Of a stretch of DNA of 64,000 nucleotides, positions 57,076 to 64,000 are shown piece after piece; position 1 is the stretch's first letter; each line of letters starts with the position of its first letter. Source of the stretch: Rhizobium sp. RU36D (GTDB lineage: Bacteria; Pseudomonadota; Alphaproteobacteria; Rhizobiales; Rhizobiaceae); assembly GCF_900176345.1 (NCBI RefSeq), contig NZ_FWXU01000018.1:51634-115633 (forward strand), written 5' to 3'. Made by a program: the position numbers and the translations under genes. Under the pieces are notes generated by a model. That model was given only the letters and a program-made list of their open reading frames with translations. It was not told where the DNA came from and searched no databases.

Positions 57076-58265
57076 CAGCGGTCGACCTCTCCAAAAACGA
57101 TGTCGAGGGAGCCGAGAATGGCCGACACGTCGGCCAGCTGGTGACCACGACAGATGAAGTCCATGGCCTGCAGGTGGGCATAGCCCGGAGCGCGGATCTT
57201 GCAGCGATAGGGCTTGTTGGTGCCATCGGCGACCAGATAGACGCCGAATTCGCCCTTCGGCGCTTCGACGGCCGCATACACTTCGCCAGCCGGCACGTGA
57301 TAGCCTTCGGTGTAGAGCTTGAAGTGATGGATCAAACCTTCCATCGACCGCTTCATCTCGCCACGCTTCGGCGGAACCACCTTGCCATCAAGGGATGACA
57401 CGGGGCCGACCTTGGCATCGCCCAGCAGGCGATTGACGCATTGCTTCATGATCTTCACCGATTCGCGCATTTCAATCATGCGGATCAGGTAACGATCATA
57501 GCAGTCGCCGTTCTTTCCGATCGGAATATCGAAATCGAGATCGGAGTAGCATTCGTAGGGTTGCGAGCGACGCAGGTCCCAGGCGGCACCGGAGCCGCGG
57601 ACCATGACGCCCGAGAAGCCCCAGGCCCAGCAATCCTCAAGGCTCACCACGCCGATATCGACGTTGCGCTGCTTGAAGATGCGGTTGCCCGTGAGCAAGT
57701 CGTCAATGTCATCGACCGTCTTCAGGAACGGATCGCACCACTTGCCGATATCTTCGACGAGTTGGGCCGGCAGGTCCTGGTGCACGCCACCCGGACGAAT
57801 ATAGGCCGAGTGCATGCGGGCACCGCTGGCCCGCTCGTAGAAAACCATCAGCTTTTCGCGCTCTTCGAAGCCCCAGAGCGGTGGCGTCAGCGCGCCGACG
57901 TCCATGGCCTGCGTGGTGACGTTCAGAAGATGCGACAGGATACGGCCGATTTCCGAATAAAGAACGCGGATCAGCTGACCGCGGATCGGAATCTCCAGAC
58001 CCAGCAGCTTTTCAACCGCCAACGAATAGGCATGCTCCTGGTTCATCGGCGCGACGTAATCGAGCCGGTCGAAGTAAGGCAGCGCCTGAAGGTAGGTCTT
58101 CGCCTCGATCAGCTTTTCGGTGCCGCGATGCAGCAGGCCGATATGCGGATCGACCCGCTCGACGATTTCGCCGTCCAGCTCCAGCACGAGGCGCAAAACG
58201 CCGTGCGCCGCAGGGTGTTGCGGCCCGAAGTTGATGTTGAAGTTGCGGACGTTATGTTCAGTCAT
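57075..58265 (-). CDS. nuoD: NADH-quinone oxidoreductase subunit D
   Basis: The 396-residue subunit that helps form the quinone site. It starts [22 protein letters not shown] at the ATG at 58265 and includes HRGTEKLIE, the [21 protein letters not shown] stretch and the C-terminal [32 protein letters not shown]. nuoC is nearly 500 bases upstream instead of the usual short distance; the gap holds an inserted-looking cassette. Confidence 0.97.
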   Translation of the reverse strand: MTEHNVRNFNINFGPQHPAAHGVLRLVLELDGEIVERVDPHIGLLHRGTEKLIEAKTYLQALPYFDRLDYVAPMNQEHAYSLAVEKLLGLEIPIRGQLIRVLYSEIGRILSHLLNVTTQAMDVGALTPPLWGFEEREKLMVFYERASGARMHSAYIRPGGVHQDLPAQLVEDIGKWCDPFLKTVDDIDDLLTGNRIFKQRNVDIGVVSLEDCWAWGFSGVMVRGSGAAWDLRRSQPYECYSDLDFDIPIGKNGDCYDRYLIRMIEMRESVKIMKQCVNRLLGDAKVGPVSSLDGKVVPPKRGEMKRSMEGLIHHFKLYTEGYHVPAGEVYAAVEAPKGEFGVYLVADGTNKPYRCKIRAPGYAHLQAMDFICRGHQLADVSAILGSLDIVFGEVDR

Positions 58266-58287
58266 TGCAACGCGCTCCGCTTGTCGA

Positions 58288-58316
58288 GGCAGTAGCCAAT
58301 AGCCAGTAGGCAATAG
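58288..58316. repeat. Left inverted repeat of the four-helix-bundle cassette
   Basis: GGCAGTAGCCAATAG (58288-58302) followed by CCAGTAGGCAATAG. Its first 15 bases are the exact inverse complement of 58733-58747, and the rest matches the right copy after a 7-base gap. The repeat is built from degenerate GGCANTAG-like units. It lies 22 bases upstream of the nuoD ATG. Confidence 0.7.
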
Positions 58317-58324
58317 GGCTTTGA

Positions 58325-58675
58325 TTAACTCGTGCGATCATTCCGTTCATCCTGCAAGCTGCGGATCAGCGACCTCAGCATTTTCCCGATCTCCTCGCTC
58401 AGCGTAATCACCTTTTCCACGCGGTCGGCGGAAATCAGGTTCAGGCGCGAACTCAGTATCAAATGCGTTTCCAATTCCTTCAGAGAGCCTTGAGCGATCT
58501 TGAGATGATGGACATACGCGCCCGTCATCTGCCGTCCGTAGCCTTCTGCAACATTCGCCGGAACCGAGGTTGCCGAGCGTCTGATTTGGGAGACCAGTCC
58601 ATAGACCTCATCCCGCGGAAAAGCTTTGGTTAGCTCATATGTCTCGACTGCAAGATCCATGGCGCGTTGCCACAC
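58325..58675 (-). CDS. Four-helix-bundle (S23/23S rRNA intervening-sequence) protein
   Basis: A 116-residue four-helix-bundle protein of the 23S rRNA intervening-sequence family: [20 protein letters not shown], the family signature [41 protein letters not shown], then two more helices. The annotated start is a GTG at 58675, but homology ([14 protein letters not shown]) continues 9 or so codons upstream with no ATG, so the true start is unclear or lost. It sits between nuoC and nuoD on the operon strand, bounded by inverted repeats at 58288 and 58726. Function unknown; related genes lie inside rRNA intervening sequences and beside diversity-generating retroelements (Avd). Confidence 0.8.
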   Translation of the reverse strand: MWQRAMDLAVETYELTKAFPRDEVYGLVSQIRRSATSVPANVAEGYGRQMTGAYVHHLKIAQGSLKELETHLILSSRLNLISADRVEKVITLSEEIGKMLRSLIRSLQDERNDRTS

Positions 58676-58725
58676 CTTCAGATCCCGATAGGAATTGATC
58701 GTCGTCTGCCTGCCCCTTCCCTCGT

Positions 58726-58747
58726 CTATTGCCTATTGGCTACTGCC
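58726..58747. repeat. Right inverted repeat of the four-helix-bundle cassette
   Basis: CTATTGCCTATTGGCTACTG and CC to 58747. The 15 bases from 58733 are the exact inverse complement of the left repeat at 58288-58302. Another partial unit, TAGTGCC, follows before the nuoC stop at 58761. Confidence 0.7.
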
Positions 58748-58760
58748 TAGTGCCTGAAAG

Positions 58761-59363
58761 TTACTGCTTCGCCTTCTCGTCGCCCGGCAGCACGTAATCC
58801 GTACCTTCCCAAGGTGACAAGAAATCGAAATTTCTGAATTCCTGCTTAAGCTCGACCGGCTCGTAGACCACGCGCTTGGCGTTGTCGTCGTAGCGAACTT
58901 CTACGAAGCCCGTCATCGGGAAGTCCTTGCGCAGCGGATGCCCTTCAAAGCCGTAGTCGGTCAAGATGCGGCGCAGGTCGGGATGCTCGGTGAACATGAT
59001 GCCGTACATGTCCCAGGCTTCGCGCTCGAACCAGTCCGCGCCCGGAAATACCGAACAGGCTGACGGTACGGGCTGCTCTTCCGATGTCGCCACCTTGACG
59101 CGGACGCGCAGATTCTGGCGCGGCGACAAGAGGTGATAGACGACGTCGAACCGGTCCACACGCTGCGGATAATCGACGCCGCAGATATCGATCAGGCTGA
59201 CAAATCCACACTGCACATCGTCGCGCAGGAAGGTCAGAAGCGCGATCACCTTGTCAGGCGTCGTGGTCAGCGTCAGTTCGCCGAGCTTGATCACGGCGTC
59301 GGACACCAGCGTGCCGCGCACTTCCCTGAGATAAGAGGCAAGCTCGTTGAGGGCTTCGCTCAT
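58761..59363 (-). CDS. nuoC: NADH-quinone oxidoreductase subunit C
   Basis: A 200-residue subunit linking the cluster chain to NuoD. It has the conserved [45 protein letters not shown] and [13 protein letters not shown] segments. Start at ATG 59363, 18 bases after nuoB. Confidence 0.97.
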   Translation of the reverse strand: MSEALNELASYLREVRGTLVSDAVIKLGELTLTTTPDKVIALLTFLRDDVQCGFVSLIDICGVDYPQRVDRFDVVYHLLSPRQNLRVRVKVATSEEQPVPSACSVFPGADWFEREAWDMYGIMFTEHPDLRRILTDYGFEGHPLRKDFPMTGFVEVRYDDNAKRVVYEPVELKQEFRNFDFLSPWEGTDYVLPGDEKAKQ

Positions 59364-59381
59364 TGTATCGTCCCTTGGCCC

Positions 59382-59960
59382 TTACCGCTCGATCGTGCCG
59401 GTGCGGCGGATTTTCTTCTGCAGCAGAAGCACGCCGTAAAGCAGTGCCTCTGCCGTGGGCGGACAGCCCGGTACATAGATGTCGACCGGCACGACGCGGT
59501 CACAGCCGCGCACCACCGAATAGGAATAGTGATAATAGCCGCCGCCATTGGCGCAGGAGCCCATGGAGATGACGTAACGCGGCTCCGGCATCTGGTCATA
59601 GACCTTGCGCAGCGCGGGTGCCATCTTGTTGGTCAGCGTGCCGGCCACGATCATGACGTCGGACTGGCGCGGGCTGGCGCGCGGAGCAAAGCCGAAGCGC
59701 TCGACGTCGTAGCGCGGCATCGACAGCTGCATCATTTCGACGGCGCAACAGGCCAGACCGAAGGTCATCCACATCAGCGAGCCGGTACGGGCCCAGTTGA
59801 TCAGTTCGTCGGTCGAGGTGACCAGGAACCCCTTGTCGGCGAGCTCATTGTTGATCTCGCCGAAGAAGGGATCGTTGGCACCGATCGGCTTGCCGGTATT
59901 GGGATCGATGATGCCCTTCGGCTGCTGTGCGACGAGCGTATTTCCAGCGGTTACTCCCAT
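59382..59960 (-). CDS. nuoB: NADH-quinone oxidoreductase subunit B
   Basis: A 192-residue subunit holding the N2 [4Fe-4S] cluster next to the quinone. The ligands are the CC pair in [11 protein letters not shown] and Cys in [11 protein letters not shown] and [14 protein letters not shown]. The start is the ATG at 59960, inside the last codons of nuoA (10-base overlap), so translation is coupled. Confidence 0.97.
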   Translation of the reverse strand: MGVTAGNTLVAQQPKGIIDPNTGKPIGANDPFFGEINNELADKGFLVTSTDELINWARTGSLMWMTFGLACCAVEMMQLSMPRYDVERFGFAPRASPRQSDVMIVAGTLTNKMAPALRKVYDQMPEPRYVISMGSCANGGGYYHYSYSVVRGCDRVVPVDIYVPGCPPTAEALLYGVLLLQKKIRRTGTIER

Positions 59961-60316
59961 TCGAGCGCCCCCTTCTTCCATTCATAGATAAAGCCGACGG
60001 TCAGCACGCCGAGGAAGACCATCATCGACCAGAAACCGAACCAGCCGATTTCGCCGAAAGAGACGGCCCAGGGGAACAGGAAGGCGACTTCGAGGTCGAA
60101 GATAATGAAGAGAATCGACACCAGGTAGAATCGGATGTCGAACTTCATACGGGCGTCGTCGAACGCATTGAAGCCGCATTCATAGGCTGAAAGCTTTTCC
60201 GAGTCGGGTGCCTTGAAGGCCACGGCAAACGGCGCGATCAACAGCGCTATGCCGATGACCAGCGAAATACCGATGAAAATTGCGATCGGAAGGTAGGAAC
60301 TGAGCAGTTCAGTCAT
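59951..60316 (-). CDS. nuoA: NADH-quinone oxidoreductase subunit A
   Basis: A 121-residue, three-helix membrane subunit ([14 protein letters not shown] start). The conserved loop with the Cys is [36 protein letters not shown]. First gene of the nuo operon. Confidence 0.96.
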   Translation of the reverse strand: MTELLSSYLPIAIFIGISLVIGIALLIAPFAVAFKAPDSEKLSAYECGFNAFDDARMKFDIRFYLVSILFIIFDLEVAFLFPWAVSFGEIGWFGFWSMMVFLGVLTVGFIYEWKKGALEWE

Positions 60317-60469
60317 CATATCCATCCCTGCCTGTATGGAATGCCTGGCGGCAGTCCGAGCCATTGGCGAACAGGCCGAAAGAAGAGTTGCAACGAGCCG
60401 TGGTTAGCGCAGCCGGAACCGATGCGCAAGACTGCGACCGGCTTTTCACCTGATAGCCAACTGTCTTTA

Positions 60470-60498
60470 TCAATAGGCGGAAAAGCGCGCCGCGACAA
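60470..60498 (-). promoter_or_regulatory. Candidate promoter of the nuo operon
   Basis: On the minus strand, TTGTCG (60498-60493) and TATTGA (60475-60470) with a 17-base spacer, about 150 bases upstream of nuoA. A weaker but correctly spaced match; the rest of 60317-60574 has no gene. Confidence 0.35.
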
Positions 60499-60574
60499 AC
60501 GGTATATTACGCCCTTGCGGCGCAACATGTACTATTTTGGCACATAAGTTTTGGGGAGGAATAGCGGATATAAA

Positions 60575-60651
60575 TGGCGCGAGTGACGGGGCTCGAACCC
60601 GCGACCTCCGGCGTGACAGGCCGGCACTCTAACCGACTGAGCTACACCCGC
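60575..60651 (-). tRNA. tRNA-Asp(GUC), copy 1
   Basis: A 77-base cloverleaf with encoded CCA: acceptor GCGGGTG/CACTCGC (one G-U), D-arm GCTCAGTCGGTTAGAGT, anticodon loop CTGTCAC (GTC) between GCCGG/CCGGC stems, T-arm with GTTCGAG, and G discriminator. Identical to the copy 76 bases away. Confidence 0.97.
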
Positions 60652-60727
60652 GCATATTGGACCATGGGTCCCGCAACAAATTTGAGCGCTTACTGCGCCG
60701 ATTTGCCGCATCCGAGGAAGTTGAGAA

Positions 60728-60804
60728 TGGCGCGAGTGACGGGGCTCGAACCCGCGACCTCCGGCGTGACAGGCCGGCACTCTAACCGACTGAGCTACAC
60801 CCGC
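60728..60804 (-). tRNA. tRNA-Asp(GUC), copy 2
   Basis: The second identical tRNA-Asp gene, upstream of the first in transcription. The two are separated by 76 bases and probably come from one transcript. Confidence 0.97.
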
Positions 60805-61157
60805 ACTTCTCAAGCGAATTGGACTGATCAGCCTTTTTCGCTCCCGATCCAGCCTCGGCCAGTCGGTGAGCGGCTAACTAAGGGGTTCGCGAATGGGTGT
60901 CAAGCAGGATCGAAGACAAATCCATGACAAGGCGCAAATAGTTTCGGCACGCTTTTCCCGGGCCGGGTTGGCTCAGGAAAAAGTTTTTGTGGCCAAGATC
61001 AGCAGACGCCTTGTGCCACGGGGGTTTAGCCAAGATTCGGTGCCTGTGCCTGTGGAAAAAAATCAAAAAAAATTCACAAACACTCTTGCGGATTTTCGCC
61101 GATCCGCATAGATCACGGCCACCGACGCAGCGGCCACAACGGCTCGCAAATGTGTCA
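60805..61157. other. Intergenic region between the tRNA-Asp pair and tRNA-Val
   Basis: About 350 bases containing the divergent promoters of the tRNA genes. A TTGCGG (61086-61091) and CATAGA (61107-61112) with a short 15-base spacer lie 45 bases before tRNA-Val. Two A-rich tracts occur near 61056-61080. No protein gene is supported. Confidence 0.5.
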
Positions 61158-61233
61158 GGGCGATTAGCTCAGTTGGTAGAGCGCCTCGTTTACACCGAGG
61201 ATGTCGGGAGTTCGAGTCTCTCATCGCCCACCA
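61158..61233 (+). tRNA. tRNA-Val(UAC)
   Basis: A 76-base tRNA with encoded CCA: acceptor GGGCGAT/ATCGCCC, D-arm GCTCAGTTGGTAGAGC, anticodon stem CCTCG/CGAGG around TTTACAC (TAC), T-loop TTCGAGT, discriminator A. An integrase begins about 80 bases after its 3' end, so the 3' half of this gene is the probable integration target (att site) and has been kept intact. Confidence 0.97.
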
Positions 61234-61255
61234 TCTCATCCCTTTGAGATGTTTT
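61232..61255 (+). terminator. tRNA-Val terminator
   Basis: A 7-bp perfect stem CATCTCA (61232-61238) with TGAGATG (61245-61251), then TTTT. It overlaps the tRNA 3' CCA. Confidence 0.7.
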
Positions 61256-61292
61256 AACAATCTGAATTTATTGACGTATGCGCCACCTGTCT

Positions 61293-61318
61293 TGGTACAC
61301 AAGGGTGGTACACATGGG
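61293..61318 (+). repeat. Tandem 13-base repeats before the integrase
   Basis: TGGTACACAAGGG (61293-61305) and TGGTACACATGGG (61306-61318), two direct copies with one difference. They lie between the tRNA att site and the integrase and overlap its proposed start, so they could be integrase arm-binding sites. Confidence 0.5.
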
Positions 61319-62912
61319 TCTTTCTATGCCTACTCCGATCAGGATTGGCCCCAACTACTACCTCCGAGTTCGCGTTCCCTCCGATCTGAAAGATCGCCTC
61401 AAAGGCGTGACTATGAGCGTCCCTGTTAATGGTCGCCCACGTGAGGTACGCATAGGCGAGTTCGTGAAGGTGTCGCTAGATACCGCCAAGGCTTCCACGG
61501 CGAAGATCCGTTTTGCGGAGACCTACGACTTTCTCCAACGCTATTGGGCAATGAAGCGAATGCCGGTGGAGCGACTCACTCACAAGCAGTTGGTGGCCCT
61601 TGCAGGCGCCATCCGGAACGCCTTTGTGGCTGCCTTCGAAGATGAACCGGGAGGCCCTGCCCTTTGGATGAATGTCCTGGACACGAACGCAGCCGCGAGA
61701 GTCGGAAGAGTGAACCCTCTGGCCATCGGTGGCGAATCGCAGAAAACTGCAGGGCTTAGCCAACGCTTTGGTCCCATAGTCGATGCATTCCTCGCTCACC
61801 AATGCGTTCAAATTCATACCGACCAACGGGCGCGACTCATCGAACTTGTTGTGGATAGTCTCGACGATGCTGCCATGGTCACCCTCAGGCGGGCCGAAGG
61901 GGACTACTCGCCAGACACAGGAGCGGCAAAGTACCCGCCCTTGGAGGTCGTGAGGCCGAAGACCAGTAGCCCAGCCGGTGACCAGTCGGCAGATCGACTC
62001 ACCTTTGAGGGCGTCATCGATACTCAGGTATCAAACAAGGCCGCAGGGAAAGACGCCGCGCCGATGAAGGATGCAACGGTGAGGAAGTTCCGCCTCGCTG
62101 CTGCGGAGTTCGTCGCCTTCCGTGGCAGCGATCTGATCAGCACCGTGACGGCCCACGAAGCCGACCGATGGAAACGGGCGATGCTGTCTGAGGGGAAGCT
62201 GACGAACAACACCATCGGTCAGCGTATCCAGAACCTGAAGACCGTTATCCAGTGGGCACGAGAACAAACCCTTGGTGCGCTCTTCCCAGATGCTCACCCG
62301 TTGCAACTCGTCACGACGCCTGATGCAGCCCCTGTCGCCAGTGAAGACCGAACATTCACCCTGGACGAAGCCCGCACAACGCTTCTCGCCGCAAGGAAAG
62401 AGAAGAAGCCGGAACTGCGGTGGCTGCCGTGGATGTGTGCATATTCAGGTGCGCGTATCAATGAGGTGGCCCAGCTTCGGCGTGAAGACTTCTTCCAAGT
62501 CGGTGATGACTGGTTCTACCAACTGACAACGAAGGGCGGGAAGTCCCTCAAAAACCGGAACAGCATTCGGAAGGTGCCGGTCCACCCTGCCCTGATCGAC
62601 GAGGGGCTGATCGACTTCGTGAAGTCCTGCGCAGCCGGTAAGCGCATCTTCCCGCCACGGTCCCAGCCGAACATCTCCGAATGGCTGCGCGGTGATGTCG
62701 GTATCAAACGTGCGGAACTGGCACCGAACCACGGATGGCGTCACCTCTTCGAAGATCGCTGCGTGGCTGGTGGCGTCCTCGACAAAGCCCGTCTTTATAT
62801 AACAGGACGCAGCACAGGTTCATCAGACGAAGGCTATGGTCGCAGCCAAGCGCTTCTACCGGGGCTGGCAACAGAGATGGCGAAAGTTCCGAGGATCGAC
62901 TTGGAGAGGTAA
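61314..62912 (+). CDS. Tyrosine recombinase (integrase) of a tRNA-Val genomic island
   Basis: A tyrosine recombinase of about 532 residues. The N-terminal arm-binding part begins PIRIGPNYYLRVRVPSDLKDRL. The central SAM-like core-binding domain is around residues 245-310. The catalytic set is complete: Arg in CAYSGARINEVAQLR, Lys in TKGGKSLKN, HGWRH (HxxR) and Tyr in DEGYGRS, 25 residues before the end. The start could be 61278, 61314 or 61326; I use 61314. Placement next to tRNA-Val with CCA retained is typical of an integrative element. Confidence 0.9.
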   Translation: MGLSMPTPIRIGPNYYLRVRVPSDLKDRLKGVTMSVPVNGRPREVRIGEFVKVSLDTAKASTAKIRFAETYDFLQRYWAMKRMPVERLTHKQLVALAGAIRNAFVAAFEDEPGGPALWMNVLDTNAAARVGRVNPLAIGGESQKTAGLSQRFGPIVDAFLAHQCVQIHTDQRARLIELVVDSLDDAAMVTLRRAEGDYSPDTGAAKYPPLEVVRPKTSSPAGDQSADRLTFEGVIDTQVSNKAAGKDAAPMKDATVRKFRLAAAEFVAFRGSDLISTVTAHEADRWKRAMLSEGKLTNNTIGQRIQNLKTVIQWAREQTLGALFPDAHPLQLVTTPDAAPVASEDRTFTLDEARTTLLAARKEKKPELRWLPWMCAYSGARINEVAQLRREDFFQVGDDWFYQLTTKGGKSLKNRNSIRKVPVHPALIDEGLIDFVKSCAAGKRIFPPRSQPNISEWLRGDVGIKRAELAPNHGWRHLFEDRCVAGGVLDKARLYITGRSTGSSDEGYGRSQALLPGLATEMAKVPRIDLER

Positions 62913-62962
62913 GCTCCAAGTGGATTACCCAGAGTTTGTCTCTGGGTTTGGATGGAAAAAGC

Positions 62963-63361
62963 TTGAGAGGTCGGAGCTCTCTAGGTCTACCCGCTGCGCG
63001 TGATGTCACGACCATCTCCGAGAGCGGCCTCTCCAACACCGTTCGCGTAGTCGAGATCGACGGCCAGCCGTGGTTCGTTGCGGCTGACGTGTGCCGCATC
63101 CTTGGTCTTTCCCAAGTGACGAACGCTCTCAGGAACCTTGGGCGCGACGAGATAACCCTTACTCAGATTAAGGGTTTCCGTGGCAGTCACATCAACACCG
63201 TCTCCGAGTCAGGTCTCTACCGTCTCACCATGCGCTCCGACAAACCGGAGGCCCGTCAGTTCCAAGACTGGGTCACCCGTGAAGTCCTCCCCGCGATCCG
63301 CAAGGATGGCATGTACGTGGTCGGTGAGGAGAAGGTGAAGACCGGCGAGATGTCGGAATAG
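62963..63361 (+). CDS. BRO-N domain antirepressor-like protein
   Basis: The BRO family N-terminal domain of phage antirepressors: VRVVEIDGQPWFVAADVCRILGL, TNALRNLGRDEI, SESGLYRLTMRSDKPEARQFQDWVTREVLPAIRKDGMYV. About 130 residues with no second domain (no ANT/KilAC), so it is short. No ATG exists in frame between the integrase stop and the domain; in-frame TTGs at 62936, 62948 and 62963 are the only choices, none with a good ribosome-binding site. It may be a 5'-truncated gene. It lies about 50 bases after the integrase. Confidence 0.7.
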   Translation: MRGRSSLGLPAARDVTTISESGLSNTVRVVEIDGQPWFVAADVCRILGLSQVTNALRNLGRDEITLTQIKGFRGSHINTVSESGLYRLTMRSDKPEARQFQDWVTREVLPAIRKDGMYVVGEEKVKTGEMSE

Positions 63362-63374
63362 ACAGTGTGATTGC

Positions 63375-63388
63375 CCGGAATTTTCCGG
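63375..63388. promoter_or_regulatory. Operator-like palindrome CCGGAA-TT-TTCCGG
   Basis: A perfect 6+6-base inverted repeat with a TT centre, 14 bases after the BRO-N stop. Its core GGAATTTTCC closely matches the CGAATTTTCG core of the palindrome at 63893, suggesting two binding sites for one island regulator. Confidence 0.4.
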
Positions 63389-63627
63389 TGAATGGTCACA
63401 CCGTCGATCACATGGAGCCGCGATATCGGATGGATGGCATCCAAAAACCAGACAGGTTGCCAACCGCACTCCAACTCAAATTCCACCTCCTACGATCTAT
63501 CCACCCTGTCAACTATCCATATGATTTTGAATGTTTTTCCGACTTGACGCCTGACTCTTGGCTGCGTTATCCAATCCCCGTTCTGACCGGAACGTGATCA
63601 TCAGCAACAGCATGACTACGGACTCAC
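63389..63627. other. Intergenic region in the island
   Basis: About 240 bases with no supported gene. A GTG-started frame covers much of it (63367-63597), but it has no ribosome-binding site and no recognisable domain. TTGACG near 63542 and TATCCA near 63569 are weakly promoter-like for the downstream gene. Confidence 0.4.
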
Positions 63628-63822
63628 ATGGAAATCGCATTCAGATTTGGACGCTTCACGCTCAAAATCGAAATCCTCGGCTGCCTCGACTTCGCCTTGG
63701 AGACCAACAGCTTCGAGTTCGCCTTTGATCGCCGCCACTGGTTCGAACATCCAGAGGGAAAGATGAGGCGCTGGGATTTCGTCAGGAAGACCAGAAGGGC
63801 CGCAGAGACGGCAGCGGTCTGA
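63628..63822 (+). CDS. 64-residue hypothetical protein in the island
   Basis: MEIAFRFGRFTLKIEILGCL, then ALETNSFEFAFDRRHWFEHP and a basic tail KMRRWDFVRKTRRAAETAAV. It has an alternating beta pattern followed by a charged helix. No family is recognised. A stem-loop follows at 63836. It is plausible as an accessory gene but could be chance. Confidence 0.45.
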   Translation: MEIAFRFGRFTLKIEILGCLDFALETNSFEFAFDRRHWFEHPEGKMRRWDFVRKTRRAAETAAV

Positions 63823-63835
63823 GATGTGATAGAGG

Positions 63836-63862
63836 AGCCCTGCCGGTCCATCTGGCGGGGCT
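63836..63862 (+). terminator. Possible terminator after the 64-residue gene
   Basis: AGCCCTGCCGG and CTGGCGGGGCT form an 11-base stem with one G-U pair and a mismatch near the loop, followed by TCTGGCTTTT. Weak T run. Confidence 0.5.
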
Positions 63863-63892
63863 TCTGGCTTTTCGGGCCTATTGACGTGGGTG

Positions 63893-63908
63893 TCCCGAAT
63901 TTTCGGGA
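63893..63908. promoter_or_regulatory. Operator-like palindrome TCCCGAA-TT-TTCGGGA
   Basis: A perfect 7+7-base inverted repeat around TT, starting 12 bases after a TTGACG (63881-63886), so it would cover the spacer of a promoter reading toward the window end. It resembles the palindrome at 63375. No gene is visible in 63909-64000. Confidence 0.45.
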
Positions 63909-64000
63909 GACCCCTCCAACCTCACCGTACTCTCCACCCCCGCCGTTCTCACATGTCCAACCTGCATTGCAGGATGAACAGTCGAGGTGCGCTCAGTTTT

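Noticed and set aside
60893..61111. A 72-codon frame between the tRNA genes
   Set aside because: It spans tRNA promoter sequence and A-rich tracts and has no ribosome-binding site or homology.
63367..63597. A 76-codon GTG-started frame in the island
   Set aside because: No ribosome-binding site, covers a palindrome, and no recognisable protein pattern; left as intergenic.

Overview
The window is about 61 kb of core chromosome from an alphaproteobacterium of the Rhizobiales, most likely Rhizobiaceae (Agrobacterium/Rhizobium/Sinorhizobium-like), followed by about 3 kb of an integrated mobile element. The assignment rests on the gene order accC-aat-DUF2155-NDUFA12 homologue, the pairing divK-pleD, a short editing-less ProS, and the order nuoA-N, birA, RNase J, mce, DUF1467, proS, lolC/E, lolD, dnaE, which is typical of that order. 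I compared all of this from memory; no search was run.

Regions. 1-3.6 kb: the 3' part of accC, aat, two small envelope/complex I genes on the other strand, an acetyltransferase and a secreted Cys-rich protein. 3.6-11.5 kb: the GatCAB amidotransferase genes (gatB; gatA and gatC) mixed with acetyltransferases, a YjhX-type gene with an unusual leader, a decayed parDE-like pair next to a palindromic repeat, a metallo-hydrolase, a YjdM-like protein, ruvX and two tiny membrane proteins. 11.7-25.7 kb: an AidB-like acyl-CoA dehydrogenase; pyrB with a pyrC-like gene whose metal ligands are gone; plsY, dprA, topA, rnr, DUF983, Nudix and MFS genes, then rpmG. 26.05-26.93 kb: a gene-free convergent region with strong RNA structure. 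26.9-31.2 kb: divK-pleD (cell-cycle two-component/c-di-GMP signalling), DUF3572, HAD and dinB. 31.4-43.8 kb: an L,D-transpeptidase, dnaE, a 28-residue membrane microprotein, lolD-lolC/E, proS, a probable sRNA, DUF1467, mce, RNase J and birA. 43.8-60.3 kb: a complete 14-gene nuo operon on the minus strand for proton-pumping NADH:quinone oxidoreductase, with extra genes between the subunits: a helix-hairpin-helix protein, a 48-residue protein, a small secreted protein, and a four-helix-bundle gene bounded by inverted repeats. 60.5-61.2 kb: two identical tRNA-Asp genes and tRNA-Val(UAC). 61.2-64 kb: a tyrosine integrase beginning just after tRNA-Val, a BRO-N antirepressor-like gene, a hypothetical gene and two operator-like palindromes. 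This is the left end of an island that continues past the window.

How the genes work together: most are housekeeping (fatty acid, pyrimidine and phospholipid synthesis; amidation of mischarged tRNAs; DNA replication and topology; RNA decay; respiration). The less familiar content is the four-helix-bundle cassette inside the nuo operon, the minus-strand structured RNA near 26.2 kb, the HhH module shared by NuoE and its operon neighbour, the pseudo-dihydroorotase, the small-peptide leader before yjhX, and the microprotein next to dnaE.
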